Counted from the first letter of the stretch, positions 16,733 through 26,175 are shown. The stretch is 64,000 nucleotides of DNA from Clostridia bacterium (GCA_017463245.1 JAFTPN010000034.1:1-64000); one strand, 5' to 3'. The notes: a model not told the origin generated them from the sequence alone. A program made the numbers and translations.

Positions 16733-18670
16733 TCAGTCATTCTCTTTGGCCGCTTCCTTTGCTTCCTTTTCAAACTGCTCCTGCTGCACCCTGGTCAGCA
16801 CGGCATTGTGATCGCCGCCGGGAGCATACTCGGCATTGCGCTCCTCGATCTCCGCACGGCGGAACACGGGGGCGCAATAGGTGCAGCGCTTCAGGTCGGC
16901 AAAGCCCTCGTCCTCCAGCTGGCTGTAGCTGAAAGGTTCAAAGGTGCGCTTGGGCGCCATGTAGCAGAAGGAAGAGCTGTGGTAGTAGGCGCCGCCATCG
17001 GGGTTGTAATACAGCAGGAAGTCATCCTCGGGAATGTCCATCTGCCTGCCCTGCCAGTCCTCCCAGATCAGCAGCTTGGTGTTGCGGATGCGGTTGTTCC
17101 AGATCCAGGTCATGTTCACGCCTTCGGGTGTCTTGCGGCGCTGCACGCGGATGCAGCCATGGCTGGCCTTGCTGCCCAGCAGCGGCTCGGTGTAGCCGTA
17201 GTTGCGGGTGCCGTCGGCATTGATCTTGTGGGGCACTTCGTGCAGCAGGTCGCCGCTGTTGAAGCGGATGCCCATATCGCAGGTCATGTTGCCGCTGGCA
17301 AAGTCGCCCACGGGGCTGGTGAGCAGGAACTCGCCGGAGCGGGTCTCGTTGAAGGGCTGCTCCTCATTCACCAATCCGGTGGAGATCATCAGCGTGGTGA
17401 ACAGCTTGCCCTCCTTGAACATATACAGGCGCTGGGTCAGCTTATCCACCACAAAGCCGTATTCCTGCTGGGGTTCCACCACCTTGAGTTCCTTGGTTTT
17501 CACATAGCCCTGCACCAGCAGGTTCCAGCGCTTCACATTGCCGCCGTAGAAGGAGGAGGAATAGGCCTCGATCAGCGACCAGCCGTTGTCCAGGGTCTCC
17601 AGCACGTGAACGCCCTGGTTCATGCGGGTCACCACGCCCACGGCCTCGCTGTCCTCGCTGGGCTCGGCGCGCAGCACGGTCTGGGTGCGCTCGGCCCTGT
17701 CCACATTGGAATAGAGGATGGTCATGGGCTGCATCAGCACTTCCCACACGGCGGCCTCGTCGGTGATGTCCATGGGCATGTTCCAGTAGTTCAGGGGTTC
17801 ATCGGGCTGATAGGGGCTGCCCAGCGTGGGGGTGAACACGGTGTCCTCCGCCATCACTTCCTCGGTGTCCTCCGGCTCGTCCTCCACAATGTTCCCGTCC
17901 GCGTCGAAGATGATCTCCTCCACGATCTCCTCCACCACCAGCTCCGCCACGGGCTCAGCGGTGGGTTCCTCAGCAGGAGCTTCGGTGGCCTCGGGAATGA
18001 CCTCCATGGTGGGCTCCACCGCCGTGAAGCCGGAAAGCGTTACGGCAATATGCTCCTCATTGGAGTTGAAGTCCTCGCCGTCGGTGAGCATCAGCGTCAG
18101 GGCAGCGCTGCCGTCGGCCAGGCCGATCTGGGTGTAGAGGTCAGTCTGCCACACATAGCTTTGCTGACCCTCCGTTACCGGCACGGTGGCCATTTCCAGG
18201 TGGCTTTCACCCTGCAAGAGACCCACGGTCAGGGTGCCATCGGTGCTGGCGTAGAAGTCCACGGTCACCGGCACGGCGGGGGTCACGGCGGTGCTGCTCA
18301 CATCGATGCTGGTCAGGTAGGGGGCATTGGCGCCCACGGTGACGGGCGCGGCAGCGGTGGCGCCGTTCAGGTTCACCACCAGCTGATAGTCGCCCTGGGG
18401 CGCAGGCGCACCCTGATAGGTGCCATTCCACCACAGGCTGTTGAAGCCCTGCGCAGCGGCGAAATTCTCCACCACCACGGAAATGGTCTGCCCCTGCATA
18501 TCCTTCAGCAGGATCTCCGCCGTACCGGCCTCAGGGGCGGTAAAGCTGATGGTGGCCGCCTTGCCGGGGCGGATCACCGCGTCGGGGGCGTCGATCGACA
18601 GGGCGCTTTCCGCCGCGGCGGCGCTGCAAAGCAGCAGGATCATCAATAAAAATACGGTCAGCTTGCGCAT
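16733..18670 (-). CDS. Secreted L,D-transpeptidase (YkuD) with FlgD-like Ig and SH3-like domains
   Basis: 645 residues, signal peptide at 1-20. Residues about 25-115 form a FlgD-type Ig domain (FNSLWWNGTYQGAPAPQGDY), followed by a second beta domain, an acidic Pro/Thr/Glu linker (about 215-280), an SH3-like domain (about 330-400) and the YkuD catalytic domain from about 420. Catalytic motif SHGCIRV with Cys506 and an upstream HK-type His block (LLHEVPHKIN) are present. About 130 residues follow, including a CTYC pair, and have no family I know. The enzyme forms 3-3 peptidoglycan crosslinks or attaches proteins to the wall. It precedes cvpA in a two-gene operon. Confidence 0.92.
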   Translation of the reverse strand: MRKLTVFLLMILLLCSAAAAESALSIDAPDAVIRPGKAATISFTAPEAGTAEILLKDMQGQTISVVVENFAAAQGFNSLWWNGTYQGAPAPQGDYQLVVNLNGATAAAPVTVGANAPYLTSIDVSSTAVTPAVPVTVDFYASTDGTLTVGLLQGESHLEMATVPVTEGQQSYVWQTDLYTQIGLADGSAALTLMLTDGEDFNSNEEHIAVTLSGFTAVEPTMEVIPEATEAPAEEPTAEPVAELVVEEIVEEIIFDADGNIVEDEPEDTEEVMAEDTVFTPTLGSPYQPDEPLNYWNMPMDITDEAAVWEVLMQPMTILYSNVDRAERTQTVLRAEPSEDSEAVGVVTRMNQGVHVLETLDNGWSLIEAYSSSFYGGNVKRWNLLVQGYVKTKELKVVEPQQEYGFVVDKLTQRLYMFKEGKLFTTLMISTGLVNEEQPFNETRSGEFLLTSPVGDFASGNMTCDMGIRFNSGDLLHEVPHKINADGTRNYGYTEPLLGSKASHGCIRVQRRKTPEGVNMTWIWNNRIRNTKLLIWEDWQGRQMDIPEDDFLLYYNPDGGAYYHSSSFCYMAPKRTFEPFSYSQLEDEGFADLKRCTYCAPVFRRAEIEERNAEYAPGGDHNAVLTRVQQEQFEKEAKEAAKEND

Positions 18671-18794
18671 GATATTCCTCCAGGCTTATCCATCTTGCGT
18701 AAGGTTTTCAATATCTCAACGATTCATGGATGCCATTCCCTGCACCCATTTATCTATCATAGCAGATTTTTTATCCCTTGGCTATATATTTTGA

Positions 18795-18820
18795 ATGCGG
18801 AATTCGGAATTCGGAATTCA
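18795..18820. repeat. Short GGAATTC tandem repeat, shared with 54483-54512
   Basis: GAATGCGGAATTC followed by two further GGAATTC units. A related run of GAATTCCGCATTCC units lies at 54483-54512 in the opposite sense. Both sit at the edge of intergenic regions; here the run touches the last codons of the Nudix-HAD gene. Confidence 0.5.
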
Positions 18821-19822
18821 GATTCTGATGCTTGCCGGGCAGAGCAGCGCGGGCAGCTCATGGGCAGAGCTGGTGCGCAGCTCGCAGGGGTCGTCGGGGA
18901 AGCGGCCTTCCTCGTCCAGCAGGCAGGAGAGCATGCCTGCGTTGCGGCCGGCGGCGGTGTCCAGGGGACGGTCGCCGATCATCACGCACTCGGCCAGGTC
19001 AAGGCCATGCTTGCGCACCAGGTGCAGCAGGCTGTCCGGGGCGGGCTTGCGGGGGAAGCCATCGTTTTCCACCACATAGTCGGTGAAGTACTCTTTCAGC
19101 CCCATGGTTTCCAGAAAGTCCAGCGCTGCCCGGTCGCGGTGGGTCACCAGGTAGTGCCTGCCGGGCAAGTCCCGCAGCGCCTCCGGGATGCCCGCCACCG
19201 GCTGCGCCATCTGCGCCAGGGTCACCTTCTCTTCCTCCCGGAAGATGGGCACCATGGCCGAGGCGTTCAGCTCGTTTTCTTCCGCGATCACCTTCAAAGC
19301 GTGGGTCAGGTTGACTTTCAGCAGGGACAATGCCCGCTGATGGGTGATCTCCACCCCGCAGCGCCGCGCCATGCGCACAAAGGCCTCCGTCATGGCGGGG
19401 TAGGTGTCCATCACCGTGCCGTCAAAATCCCAGAAGAAGTGCCGCAGCGCCGGGGCGTTCAGCGCCATGCCGCGGGCGACGTCCGCATCCGCGGGGCAGA
19501 AGGCATAGCCCAGCATCTCCCTGTCCGTCACAAAGGCAAAGGCCTCATGCTCGGTGAGCTGCGGCTCCGCGTCCGTGGTTCCCCCAATAAAGTGGAACAG
19601 GATGCCCTGGGCCTCCCGCTGGCAGATCTCCCGCAGGTTTGCAACGGGCAGCGCCAGCTCCTCCAGCAGCTCCCGGCGCAGGCAGTCGCAGGGGGATTCC
19701 CCTGCTTCGATCTTCCCGCCGGGGAATTCCCACAGGTGGGCGTTGTTTCGGCCTTCGCCCCGCTGGCAGATCAGCACCCGGCCATCCTGGCGGCGGATGA
19801 TCCCCGCCGATACCTCTATCAT
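18818..19822 (-). CDS. Nudix hydrolase - HAD phosphatase fusion protein
   Basis: 334 residues in two enzymes. Residues 1-130 are a MutT-like Nudix domain: the Nudix box GGKIEAGES..CLRRELLEEL is complete (G-x5-E-x7-REUxEE). From about 132 a HAD domain starts with FFWDFDGTVMDT (nucleophile and acid Asp of motif I) and contains VTHRDRA (motif II) and VMIGDRPLDTAAGRNAG (motif IV). HAD parts of this type are phosphoglycolate-phosphatase-like; Nudix parts often clean 8-oxo-dGTP or other nucleotides. Start: ATG 19822 lies 8 bases behind AAGGAG; reading from farther upstream would run through the preceding gene. It begins 5 bases after the pentapeptide gene and closes the operon that starts at 25404. 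Confidence 0.88.
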   Translation of the reverse strand: MIEVSAGIIRRQDGRVLICQRGEGRNNAHLWEFPGGKIEAGESPCDCLRRELLEELALPVANLREICQREAQGILFHFIGGTTDAEPQLTEHEAFAFVTDREMLGYAFCPADADVARGMALNAPALRHFFWDFDGTVMDTYPAMTEAFVRMARRCGVEITHQRALSLLKVNLTHALKVIAEENELNASAMVPIFREEEKVTLAQMAQPVAGIPEALRDLPGRHYLVTHRDRAALDFLETMGLKEYFTDYVVENDGFPRKPAPDSLLHLVRKHGLDLAECVMIGDRPLDTAAGRNAGMLSCLLDEEGRFPDDPCELRTSSAHELPALLCPASIRI

Positions 19823-19827
19823 TCCGC

Positions 19828-20451
19828 TTACTCCTTTACCACCAAGCCCAGCAGCGCCGACAGCGCTACCGCCTGCATACTGTTCACCACCGCGCCCCGC
19901 ACGTCCATCATGCCCACCTGGATGGCGTCCATCTGGCAGGTGCGCAGGTCGATGCCCTTCAAGGGCGTCATGTGGATGGTGGCGTGGGTCAGGTCGCAGT
20001 CCGTCAGGTCGATCTTCTGCAAGTTGCACTCCACCAGCGCAGCCTCCCGCAGGATGCAGCCGGAAAGCTGCACCCGGTCGGTCTTGGTGCGGGTCAGGTT
20101 CAGGTAATCCATGCGGCAGTCGGTGAAGGCGGTGTTGCGCAGCACGTTGTGCGCCATGTCCGCGCCGGTCATGCGGCAGCCCTCGAAGCGCACCCGCTGG
20201 AACACCGCGTCCTCCATTTTGCAGCCGGAAAGGTCGCAATGGTCGAACACCACATCCACAAAGCCCGCCCGGCGCAGGTCGGCCTCGGAAAGGTTCACCT
20301 TGCGCAGCACGCACCCGCGGAATTCCCGGGCATGGAGGTTCGCCCCCGCCAGGTCAAGGCCGGAGAGCAGATAGTCCTCGTGTTCGTCCTCGTCGGGGAG
20401 GGTGTGCAGCTCCTGCAATTCTGCCAGAATGTTGGGGTGATCGATCTTCAT
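19828..20451 (-). CDS. Pentapeptide-repeat protein
   Basis: 207 residues. From about residue 28 to 190 the chain follows A(D/N)LxX five-residue periodicity (LAGANLHAREFRGCVLRKVN, LSEADLRRAGF, DLSGCKMEDAVFQ), the mark of a right-handed quadrilateral beta helix. Such proteins include the gyrase-protecting Qnr/MfpA group and many of unknown role. No signal peptide, so cytoplasmic. Its ATGA start overlaps the stop of the SNF2 helicase gene (20448-20451), so it is translationally coupled to a DNA-acting enzyme; a DNA-mimic function is therefore conceivable but not shown. Confidence 0.88.
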   Translation of the reverse strand: MKIDHPNILAELQELHTLPDEDEHEDYLLSGLDLAGANLHAREFRGCVLRKVNLSEADLRRAGFVDVVFDHCDLSGCKMEDAVFQRVRFEGCRMTGADMAHNVLRNTAFTDCRMDYLNLTRTKTDRVQLSGCILREAALVECNLQKIDLTDCDLTHATIHMTPLKGIDLRTCQMDAIQVGMMDVRGAVVNSMQAVALSALLGLVVKE

Positions 20452-22205
20452 GGCATAAGCTCCTGTACGATTTTTTCCACGTGCCGCCGCGCCTGGCTGG
20501 CCGCGTCCGCCGCCTGCTGGGCAGAGACGGGCGTGTCCCCCATCAGCCCAACGAACTGGCTCACCTTCAGGCCCAGCGCCTCCTGCATGGAGGCATCGCT
20601 GCCCTGGGGCGCCACCAGATAGTAGCACAGCAGGGAATCCTCCTGGCCGATGCGGTGGGCGCGATCCTCCGCCTGGGAATGCACCGCCGGCGACCAGTCC
20701 AATTCGCCGAACACCACGCAGGTGGCTCGCTGCAGGTTCAGGCCGCTGGCCGCCCGCAGGCTGATGCACAGCACATCCGTCTTGCCGGTCATGAAGCGCT
20801 CCACGGCCTTGTCCTTCATGGCGGAGGTCTCCCGCCCGGTGATGAAGCCCGGCGAGAAGGCGTGCAGCTCCTTTTTGTAAATGTCCATCACCTCATGGTG
20901 GTGGGCGAAGAGCAGCACCTGCTCGCCGCCCTCCAGCAGGGCGCGGACGAACTGGCACACATAGGGCGCTTTGGCCACGCCTGTGGCCTGCCGCGCCCGC
21001 TGGGAGATGCTTTCCTCCAGCATGGCCCGGGTGGAGGCGGTGAGGGTGCCGTCGGTCTTCCAGCGCACCAGCTGGGGAAGAATGGGTTCCATCAATTTGG
21101 CGTAGACCTTGTCGTTCCAGTCCAGCTCCTGCACCAAGCGGCGCTTGGGGGGCAGCTCCTTCAGCACCTCCTGCTTGGTGCGGCGCAGCATCAGGCATTC
21201 CCGCTTGAGGTATGCGCCCAGCAGGTCGGGCTTGATGACCACCGCGCTGCCGTAGCCATAGCACCATTCCCGGGAGAAGCTTTCCCAGTCCCCCAGGAAG
21301 TGGAAGTCCAGGATGTTGATCACGTTCCAGATCTCGCCGCCCTTGTTGTAGATGGGCGTGCCGGACAGGCCAATGACCTTCTCGCAGCTCTCGGAAAGCA
21401 GGCTGGCGGCGGAATATTTCTCCGTGCCGGTGTGGCGCAGCTCCTGGATCTCGTCAAAGATCACCGCCCGGAAAGGCAGCGTAGGCAGCACTTCCTTCCA
21501 GCCGCGCAAAAGCAGATAGTGCATGATGTAGATGTCCGCCTCCGGCAGGTCGTAGGGCTTCAGCCCCTTGATCACATGGATGCGGGGCGGCTGGCCGTTC
21601 AGCCGCAGGAAGCGGCTGGCCTCCTCCTGCCAGTTGCGGGTCAGGTGGGCAGGGGGGATCACCAGCGCCGGGAAGGAGCCTGTGCTGGCCAGCCAGCTCA
21701 GCGCCTGCACGGTTTTGCCCAGACCCATTTCATCGGCCAGAAGGCAGCGGTCGTGCTGCAACAGGAAGCCCAGGCCTTCCTGCTGGAAGGACATGAGCTG
21801 CCCGGTGAAGCTGCCCTCCGGCGGGGTGGCAAAGCTGGGCATGCGGGCGGCACGCTCCTTGCGGATGGCGTACTCCCGCGCCGCGGCCACAGCCTTGTCC
21901 CACAGGGGCAGGTCGGACATTTTCACCGTGAGGGGGAAGCGCAGCATCAGCCAGCACAGCTCCCCCACCATACGCCGGTGGGCGGTGAACCGTGCCTCCC
22001 CACGCCTGCTGCCCGCAGAGCCGGGGAACAGCCGCTTGCACATTTCCGTTACGGAAGGGTCGCCCTTCACCACCCAGCACTTGCTGCGGCGGTTGTAGCT
22101 CAGCGTGCCGTAAACGTGTCCCGGGGCGCTTTCCACAGAACGCAGATAAGCCGGAAGAAGCTCATCCTCCGGCTGATCCTCAAAGTCCTGCCAATCGTCC
22201 ATCAT
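20448..22205 (-). CDS. SNF2-family DNA helicase/translocase
   Basis: 585 residues. Helicase motifs in order: Q-like FQQEGLGFLLQH, motif I DEMGLGKT, motif Ia VIPPAHLTRNW, motif II DEIQ (in place of the usual DEAH), motif III GLSGTPIYN, motif V ASGLNLQRA and motif VI QAEDRAHRIGQ, the last being diagnostic of SNF2. About 120 N-terminal residues have no family I recognise. Start: ATG 22205 overlaps the stop of the nuclease gene (ATGA) and follows GGGGGA by 7 bases; a GTG at 22220 has no RBS. The pairing with a PD-(D/E)XK nuclease resembles phage and genome-defence or repair modules, but the setting in a cell-wall operon is unusual. Confidence 0.92.
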   Translation of the reverse strand: MMDDWQDFEDQPEDELLPAYLRSVESAPGHVYGTLSYNRRSKCWVVKGDPSVTEMCKRLFPGSAGSRRGEARFTAHRRMVGELCWLMLRFPLTVKMSDLPLWDKAVAAAREYAIRKERAARMPSFATPPEGSFTGQLMSFQQEGLGFLLQHDRCLLADEMGLGKTVQALSWLASTGSFPALVIPPAHLTRNWQEEASRFLRLNGQPPRIHVIKGLKPYDLPEADIYIMHYLLLRGWKEVLPTLPFRAVIFDEIQELRHTGTEKYSAASLLSESCEKVIGLSGTPIYNKGGEIWNVINILDFHFLGDWESFSREWCYGYGSAVVIKPDLLGAYLKRECLMLRRTKQEVLKELPPKRRLVQELDWNDKVYAKLMEPILPQLVRWKTDGTLTASTRAMLEESISQRARQATGVAKAPYVCQFVRALLEGGEQVLLFAHHHEVMDIYKKELHAFSPGFITGRETSAMKDKAVERFMTGKTDVLCISLRAASGLNLQRATCVVFGELDWSPAVHSQAEDRAHRIGQEDSLLCYYLVAPQGSDASMQEALGLKVSQFVGLMGDTPVSAQQAADAASQARRHVEKIVQELMP

Positions 22206-22558
22206 AATGCGATCCCCCACAGTCGGTTCAGGCAGACCACCCGCAGGGGCTTGCCGCAGAGCATTCTGGGCAAGTCCACGCTGCGTTCTACTACAAGTAT
22301 CAGTTCTTCCACCTGTTCACATCGGGCGTAGCGGGTCAGCTGCTCCATCAGCCGCGCCCGCTGGGGCTTGCCCCGCTTGATCTCAATACCCACGCCGCCG
22401 CACATCAAATCGATGCGGCACCGGGAGGCCAGGGGAACCTCGTGCTCGCAGGATATCCCCTGGGCTTGCAGCGCGTCCATCACCATGCGGTGCAGGTCGT
22501 ATTCCCCCTGCTGGATGGGCGCGCGCAGGCTTTGCAATGCTTCGACTACCTTGTTCAT
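22202..22558 (-). CDS. Small PD-(D/E)XK nuclease-fold protein
   Basis: 118 residues. The core SRCRIDLMCGGVGIEIKRGK has Asp50 and the Glu59-x-Lys61 pair spaced as in PD-(D/E)XK nucleases, preceded by an amphipathic helix with a Glu (EYDLHRMVMDALQ), as in the restriction-endonuclease fold. This is a fold-level inference. It is coupled on both sides: its ATG overlaps the PBP stop (TGATG) and its stop overlaps the SNF2 start (ATGA), so nuclease and helicase are made in step and may form one complex. Confidence 0.75.
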   Translation of the reverse strand: MNKVVEALQSLRAPIQQGEYDLHRMVMDALQAQGISCEHEVPLASRCRIDLMCGGVGIEIKRGKPQRARLMEQLTRYARCEQVEELILVVERSVDLPRMLCGKPLRVVCLNRLWGIAL

Positions 22559-25404
22559 CAGTAGATACCCGCCATGGCCTGGGTCAACTGTCCCATGGCC
22601 TGCGCCACCTCGCCCTGGCTGGGATTGCCGGAGGAGATCACCGCCTGCAGATAGGCAATGGCGCTCTGGATGCTCTGATACTGGGCGCTGGAGGCGTCCA
22701 TGCCGCTCATCAGGCTCTGCGCCTGGGAGATCAGCAGCTGGGCATCGGGGATGAGGGTGTTCTGCACCAGGGTGTTGCCGCCGTTGGAGGCGGTGTGATA
22801 GGTGCAGGTGCCGGATACCGCCGAGGCGCTGCCCAAGTAGTCCGCCAGCACATCCTCGTAGCTGGTGCCGATGAACTTATACAGCGGGTGTCCCTGGGGC
22901 AGGCGGATGACGCCCTTCTGCACCGCATAGGGGCAGTACTGGGAGGCAATTTGACCGCTTTCGGAGCAGACCGTCTGCACCACGTGCATCTGGCAGGACA
23001 CCGTGGGCACCGTACCCTGCGCCCACCAGTCGGTCACGGTGCCATAGCCCATGGCGTCGTTGCGGCAGGCGTCGGTGGCCAGCTGGCCGGATACCGCGCA
23101 GGTGGTGGCCCGCACCAGCCCGTATTGGGTGGGGTCACCGTCCAGGATGTCCTTGTTGGCCAGGTTTTTGGCGGTATGGATCTTGCTCATGTAGCTTTGC
23201 CACAGGGGAGCCGCCGCGCCGCTGCCCGTGGAGGAACCGCTCAGCGCCTTGTAGTTGTCGTGTCCCACCCAGATGGCGGAGGAATAGTACCCCGTCATGC
23301 CAGCGAAGAACACGCCCTTCTGGTCGGAGTTGGTGCCGGTCTTGCCCGCCACGGTCTGCCCCTTGATCTTGGCCGAGGTGCCGGTGCCGCCGGACACCGC
23401 GTCCTTGAGCATATCCACGATCATCCACGCCGTGGATTCCGAGAACACGCGCCGCCGCTCCTGGTTGGCGTGGCCGTCCCACACCACATTGCCTTCGCTG
23501 TCGGAAATGCCCAGCACGGAAATAGGCTCCTGATACACGCCGCCATTGCCCAGCACGCCGAAGGCCACCGTCATCTGCAAGGGGGTGATGCCGCTGGAGC
23601 CCAGGCTCAGACCAAAGGGCGTCTGGTCGATGTGATCCTCGTCAATGCCCATGCGCAGAAGGAAATCCGTGGAGCGCTCCACGCCCACCATGGTCATCAG
23701 CGTCTGGGCTGCGGCGGTGTTGAGGCTCTTTTTCATGGCATAGCGCAGGGTGGTGGGGCCGGTGTATCCGCCGCCACCATAGTTCTTGGGCCAGGTATCA
23801 TTGCCCTTGGCGTCCTTCCAGCCGGAAATGGGCAGGGGCATATTGTACACGATGCTGGCCGGGGATGCACCCAATTCCAGCGCCGGGGCATACACCGCCA
23901 GGGGTTTGATGGAGGAACCCACGGGCATCTTCATGTCCACGGCACGGTTCAGGGTCTTTTTCGCGGTGGGCTTGGTGCGCCCGCCCACAATGGCCTTCAA
24001 TTCGCCCGTGCGGTAGTCCAGCACCACGGCTGCCGCCTGGGGCTGGATGATCTCATCATAGGTGCCGTCGGCATTCTTGCTGCGGTAGATCTTGTCGGAG
24101 GGATCCCGCAGGGAGGGGTACTTCGTCCAGTTTTCCAGGGTGTCCTCCACGGTCTGCTGGATGTCGGTATCGATGGCCAGCTTCACGTGGTAGCCTGCGG
24201 AGCGGAGCTTGTTCTCCATGGCATTGCGGTTGGCGGTGGTGTTGTCCAGCCCTTCCATTTCCAGCAGGATGTCCACCACCTCGCTCACGGCATATTCCAC
24301 ATAGTGAGCGTAGTCATACATGCCCGTGCCGGTGCTGGGGTCCTCCTTCAGCACATTGGCCGTGGCCGGGTCCAGCGCCTCCTGATACTGCTCGTAGGTG
24401 ATGAACTGATTCTCATACATACAGCGCAGCACATAGTCGGTGCGGTCGTTGGTGATGCCCACATAGTCCACACCCTCCTTGGAGCGGGTGTAGAGATTGC
24501 GCCGGGGATTGTAGTAATAGGGGCTGTTGCAGGTTCCGGCCAGAATGGCGCACTCCCGCAGGGTCAGCTCCGCCAGGGATTTGCCGAAGTAACCCTCGGC
24601 GGCGGTCTGTACGCCGTAGTAGTTTTCGCCCAGCCAGATGGTGTTCAGGTAGGCCTCCAGGATTTCATCCTTGGTGTATTTCTGCTCCAGCTGCATGGCC
24701 AGGTAGGCTTCCTGGATCTTGCGCTTGTAGCTCTGCTCGCTGGAAAGGAGGGTATTTTTGATCAGCTGCTGGGTGATGGTGGAGCCACCCTGGGTGGAGG
24801 ACGAGGACAGGTTGGACACGAATGCACCCACGATGCGTTTCAGGTCGATGCCGGAATGGGTGTAGAAGCGGGCGTCCTCCACGGCCACAAAGGCCTGCTG
24901 CAAATACTTCGGCATGGCGGCGATGGACACCATCACGCGATTCTCAATGCCTTTGTATTCGGTGATCAGATTGCCGTTGGCGTCATAAATAAAGGAGGTC
25001 TGCGCCTGATCCTGCAAAGAGGCCAGGTTCAGGTCGGGGGCGGTTTCCATATAGCCCTTGGCGATGCCCGCCACCGCGCCCACCAGGGCGAGGCCGGCCA
25101 GCAGCACCATCACCGCCAGAATGCGCACCACGTTCACCGCCACAGAGAGGACAAAATTGGGCTTCCTGGTGGCAGGCTTGAAAATGCTGCGGGCATGCAC
25201 CGGTTCCTCCGGGGGCAGCTCCACATCGTCATAAACGGGCTGCTCGTCCCAGAAGTCCTCATGGGCATAGGCATCCACCGCCTCGTCATAATCCGGGGCG
25301 TAGGCATCTTGCGGCGGGTAGACCTGCTGCTCCTCCTGCCAGGTTTCGTCATATTGAGCCGGGAGCTGGGCGGGCTCCTGCTCATAGCGCTTGCTTCTTC
25401 TCAA
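22558..25404 (-). CDS. Class A penicillin-binding protein (transglycosylase/transpeptidase)
   Basis: 948 residues. An acidic cytoplasmic tail (1-80) precedes one membrane helix (about 84-112). The GT51 domain shows VEDARFYTHSGID (catalytic Glu176) and GGSTITQQLIKN. The transpeptidase has Ser497-x-x-Lys (SSIK), KKSLN (SxN-type) and KTGTN. After about residue 700 comes a Cys-containing tail with QCP-like repeats (ATTCAVSGQLAT, VCSESGQIAS) ending in a helical stretch rich in Gln and Ser. The start is TTG 25404, 9 bases from GGAGG. It makes and crosslinks peptidoglycan at the outer membrane face. It heads an operon continuing into the nuclease-SNF2-pentapeptide-Nudix genes. Confidence 0.93.
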   Translation of the reverse strand: MRRSKRYEQEPAQLPAQYDETWQEEQQVYPPQDAYAPDYDEAVDAYAHEDFWDEQPVYDDVELPPEEPVHARSIFKPATRKPNFVLSVAVNVVRILAVMVLLAGLALVGAVAGIAKGYMETAPDLNLASLQDQAQTSFIYDANGNLITEYKGIENRVMVSIAAMPKYLQQAFVAVEDARFYTHSGIDLKRIVGAFVSNLSSSSTQGGSTITQQLIKNTLLSSEQSYKRKIQEAYLAMQLEQKYTKDEILEAYLNTIWLGENYYGVQTAAEGYFGKSLAELTLRECAILAGTCNSPYYYNPRRNLYTRSKEGVDYVGITNDRTDYVLRCMYENQFITYEQYQEALDPATANVLKEDPSTGTGMYDYAHYVEYAVSEVVDILLEMEGLDNTTANRNAMENKLRSAGYHVKLAIDTDIQQTVEDTLENWTKYPSLRDPSDKIYRSKNADGTYDEIIQPQAAAVVLDYRTGELKAIVGGRTKPTAKKTLNRAVDMKMPVGSSIKPLAVYAPALELGASPASIVYNMPLPISGWKDAKGNDTWPKNYGGGGYTGPTTLRYAMKKSLNTAAAQTLMTMVGVERSTDFLLRMGIDEDHIDQTPFGLSLGSSGITPLQMTVAFGVLGNGGVYQEPISVLGISDSEGNVVWDGHANQERRRVFSESTAWMIVDMLKDAVSGGTGTSAKIKGQTVAGKTGTNSDQKGVFFAGMTGYYSSAIWVGHDNYKALSGSSTGSGAAAPLWQSYMSKIHTAKNLANKDILDGDPTQYGLVRATTCAVSGQLATDACRNDAMGYGTVTDWWAQGTVPTVSCQMHVVQTVCSESGQIASQYCPYAVQKGVIRLPQGHPLYKFIGTSYEDVLADYLGSASAVSGTCTYHTASNGGNTLVQNTLIPDAQLLISQAQSLMSGMDASSAQYQSIQSAIAYLQAVISSGNPSQGEVAQAMGQLTQAMAGIY

Positions 25405-25460
25405 AGGGATTCACCTCCGCGGACATTTCGCGCTGTACATCGGCATAAAAGTACAGAGTA

Positions 25461-25490
25461 ATTATAGCACAACTGCTTGCCGCTACACAA
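25461..25490 (-). promoter_or_regulatory. Promoter of the PBP-nuclease-SNF2 operon
   Basis: Minus strand: TTGTGT (25490-25485), 18-base spacer, TATAAT (25466-25461) with extended TG (TGCTATAAT), about 57 bases before the TTG start. Confidence 0.7.
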
Positions 25491-25512
25491 TAAGAACGAA
25501 GGAGGTTTCGCA

Positions 25513-26175
25513 ATGTCTGCACGATGTGAAAATAAAAAGCGCCACACCCTGCTCTACGGCTTTGGTGTGGCGCTGGTTTTGTTTGCGCTGTGCTGGTGGT
25601 ATCTGGATGGCAACCTGACGGGGGTCGTTCTTTCCCTGGCGGACGCCCGGGCGCGCTCCCTGGCGGTGCAGATCCTCAACGAGGCGGTGGAGGAGACCAT
25701 CGCCACCCAGGTGAGCTATGACCAATTGATGACCGTGACCCGCGGCCAGGATGGCACGGTGCGGCTCATCCAGGCCAACACGGCGGAAATGAACCGCCTG
25801 GCCTCCCATGTGACGCTATTGGCGCAAAAGAAGCTGGAGGAACTGGAGGATCAGAGCATCTCCGTGCCGCTGGGTTCTGCCCTGGGGCTGACCATCTTTG
25901 CCGGTGCGGGGCCGCGCATCCAGGTGCGCATCCTGCCCGTGGGCGCGGTGATCCCCCGCTTTGATACCGAGTTCCAGACCGCTGGCATCAACCAGACCCG
26001 GCACAAGCTGCTGCTCACCCTCACCGCCACGGTGCGGCTGGTGATCCCCACCGGCTCCAGCATGATGGAGGCCTCCACCCAGATGGCGGTGGCCGAGAAC
26101 ATCATCGTAGGGCAGGTGCCGGATTCCTTTGTTGATCTCAACGGGGATTCGGAAATGCTGGATCTGATCCCGTAA
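25513..26175 (+). CDS. yunB: Sporulation protein YunB
   Basis: 220 residues. A single N-terminal membrane helix (about 14-33) is followed by the YunB-type domain: ARARSLAVQILNEAV, the DQLMTVTRGQDG segment, VPLGSALG.TIFAGAGP and the C-terminal GINQTRHKLLLTLTATV, a strong family block. In Bacillus YunB is made in the mother cell and needed for proper spore assembly; its presence suggests the host can sporulate or descends from sporulators. ATG 25513 follows GGAGG by 7 bases. It converges on the GH97 gene with one base between the stop codons. Confidence 0.82.
   Translation: MSARCENKKRHTLLYGFGVALVLFALCWWYLDGNLTGVVLSLADARARSLAVQILNEAVEETIATQVSYDQLMTVTRGQDGTVRLIQANTAEMNRLASHVTLLAQKKLEELEDQSISVPLGSALGLTIFAGAGPRIQVRILPVGAVIPRFDTEFQTAGINQTRHKLLLTLTATVRLVIPTGSSMMEASTQMAVAENIIVGQVPDSFVDLNGDSEMLDLIP

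Noticed and set aside
22206..22220. GTG 22220 as start of the SNF2 gene
   Set aside because: No ribosome-binding site precedes it, while ATG 22205 has GGGGGA at 7 bases and an ATGA overlap with the nuclease stop.
20448..22558. Complete known defence system (DISARM-like or restriction-modification)
   Set aside because: SNF2 and a small nuclease are present, but there is no methyltransferase, DUF1998 or PLD gene, so none of the named systems fits; kept only as a hypothesis.
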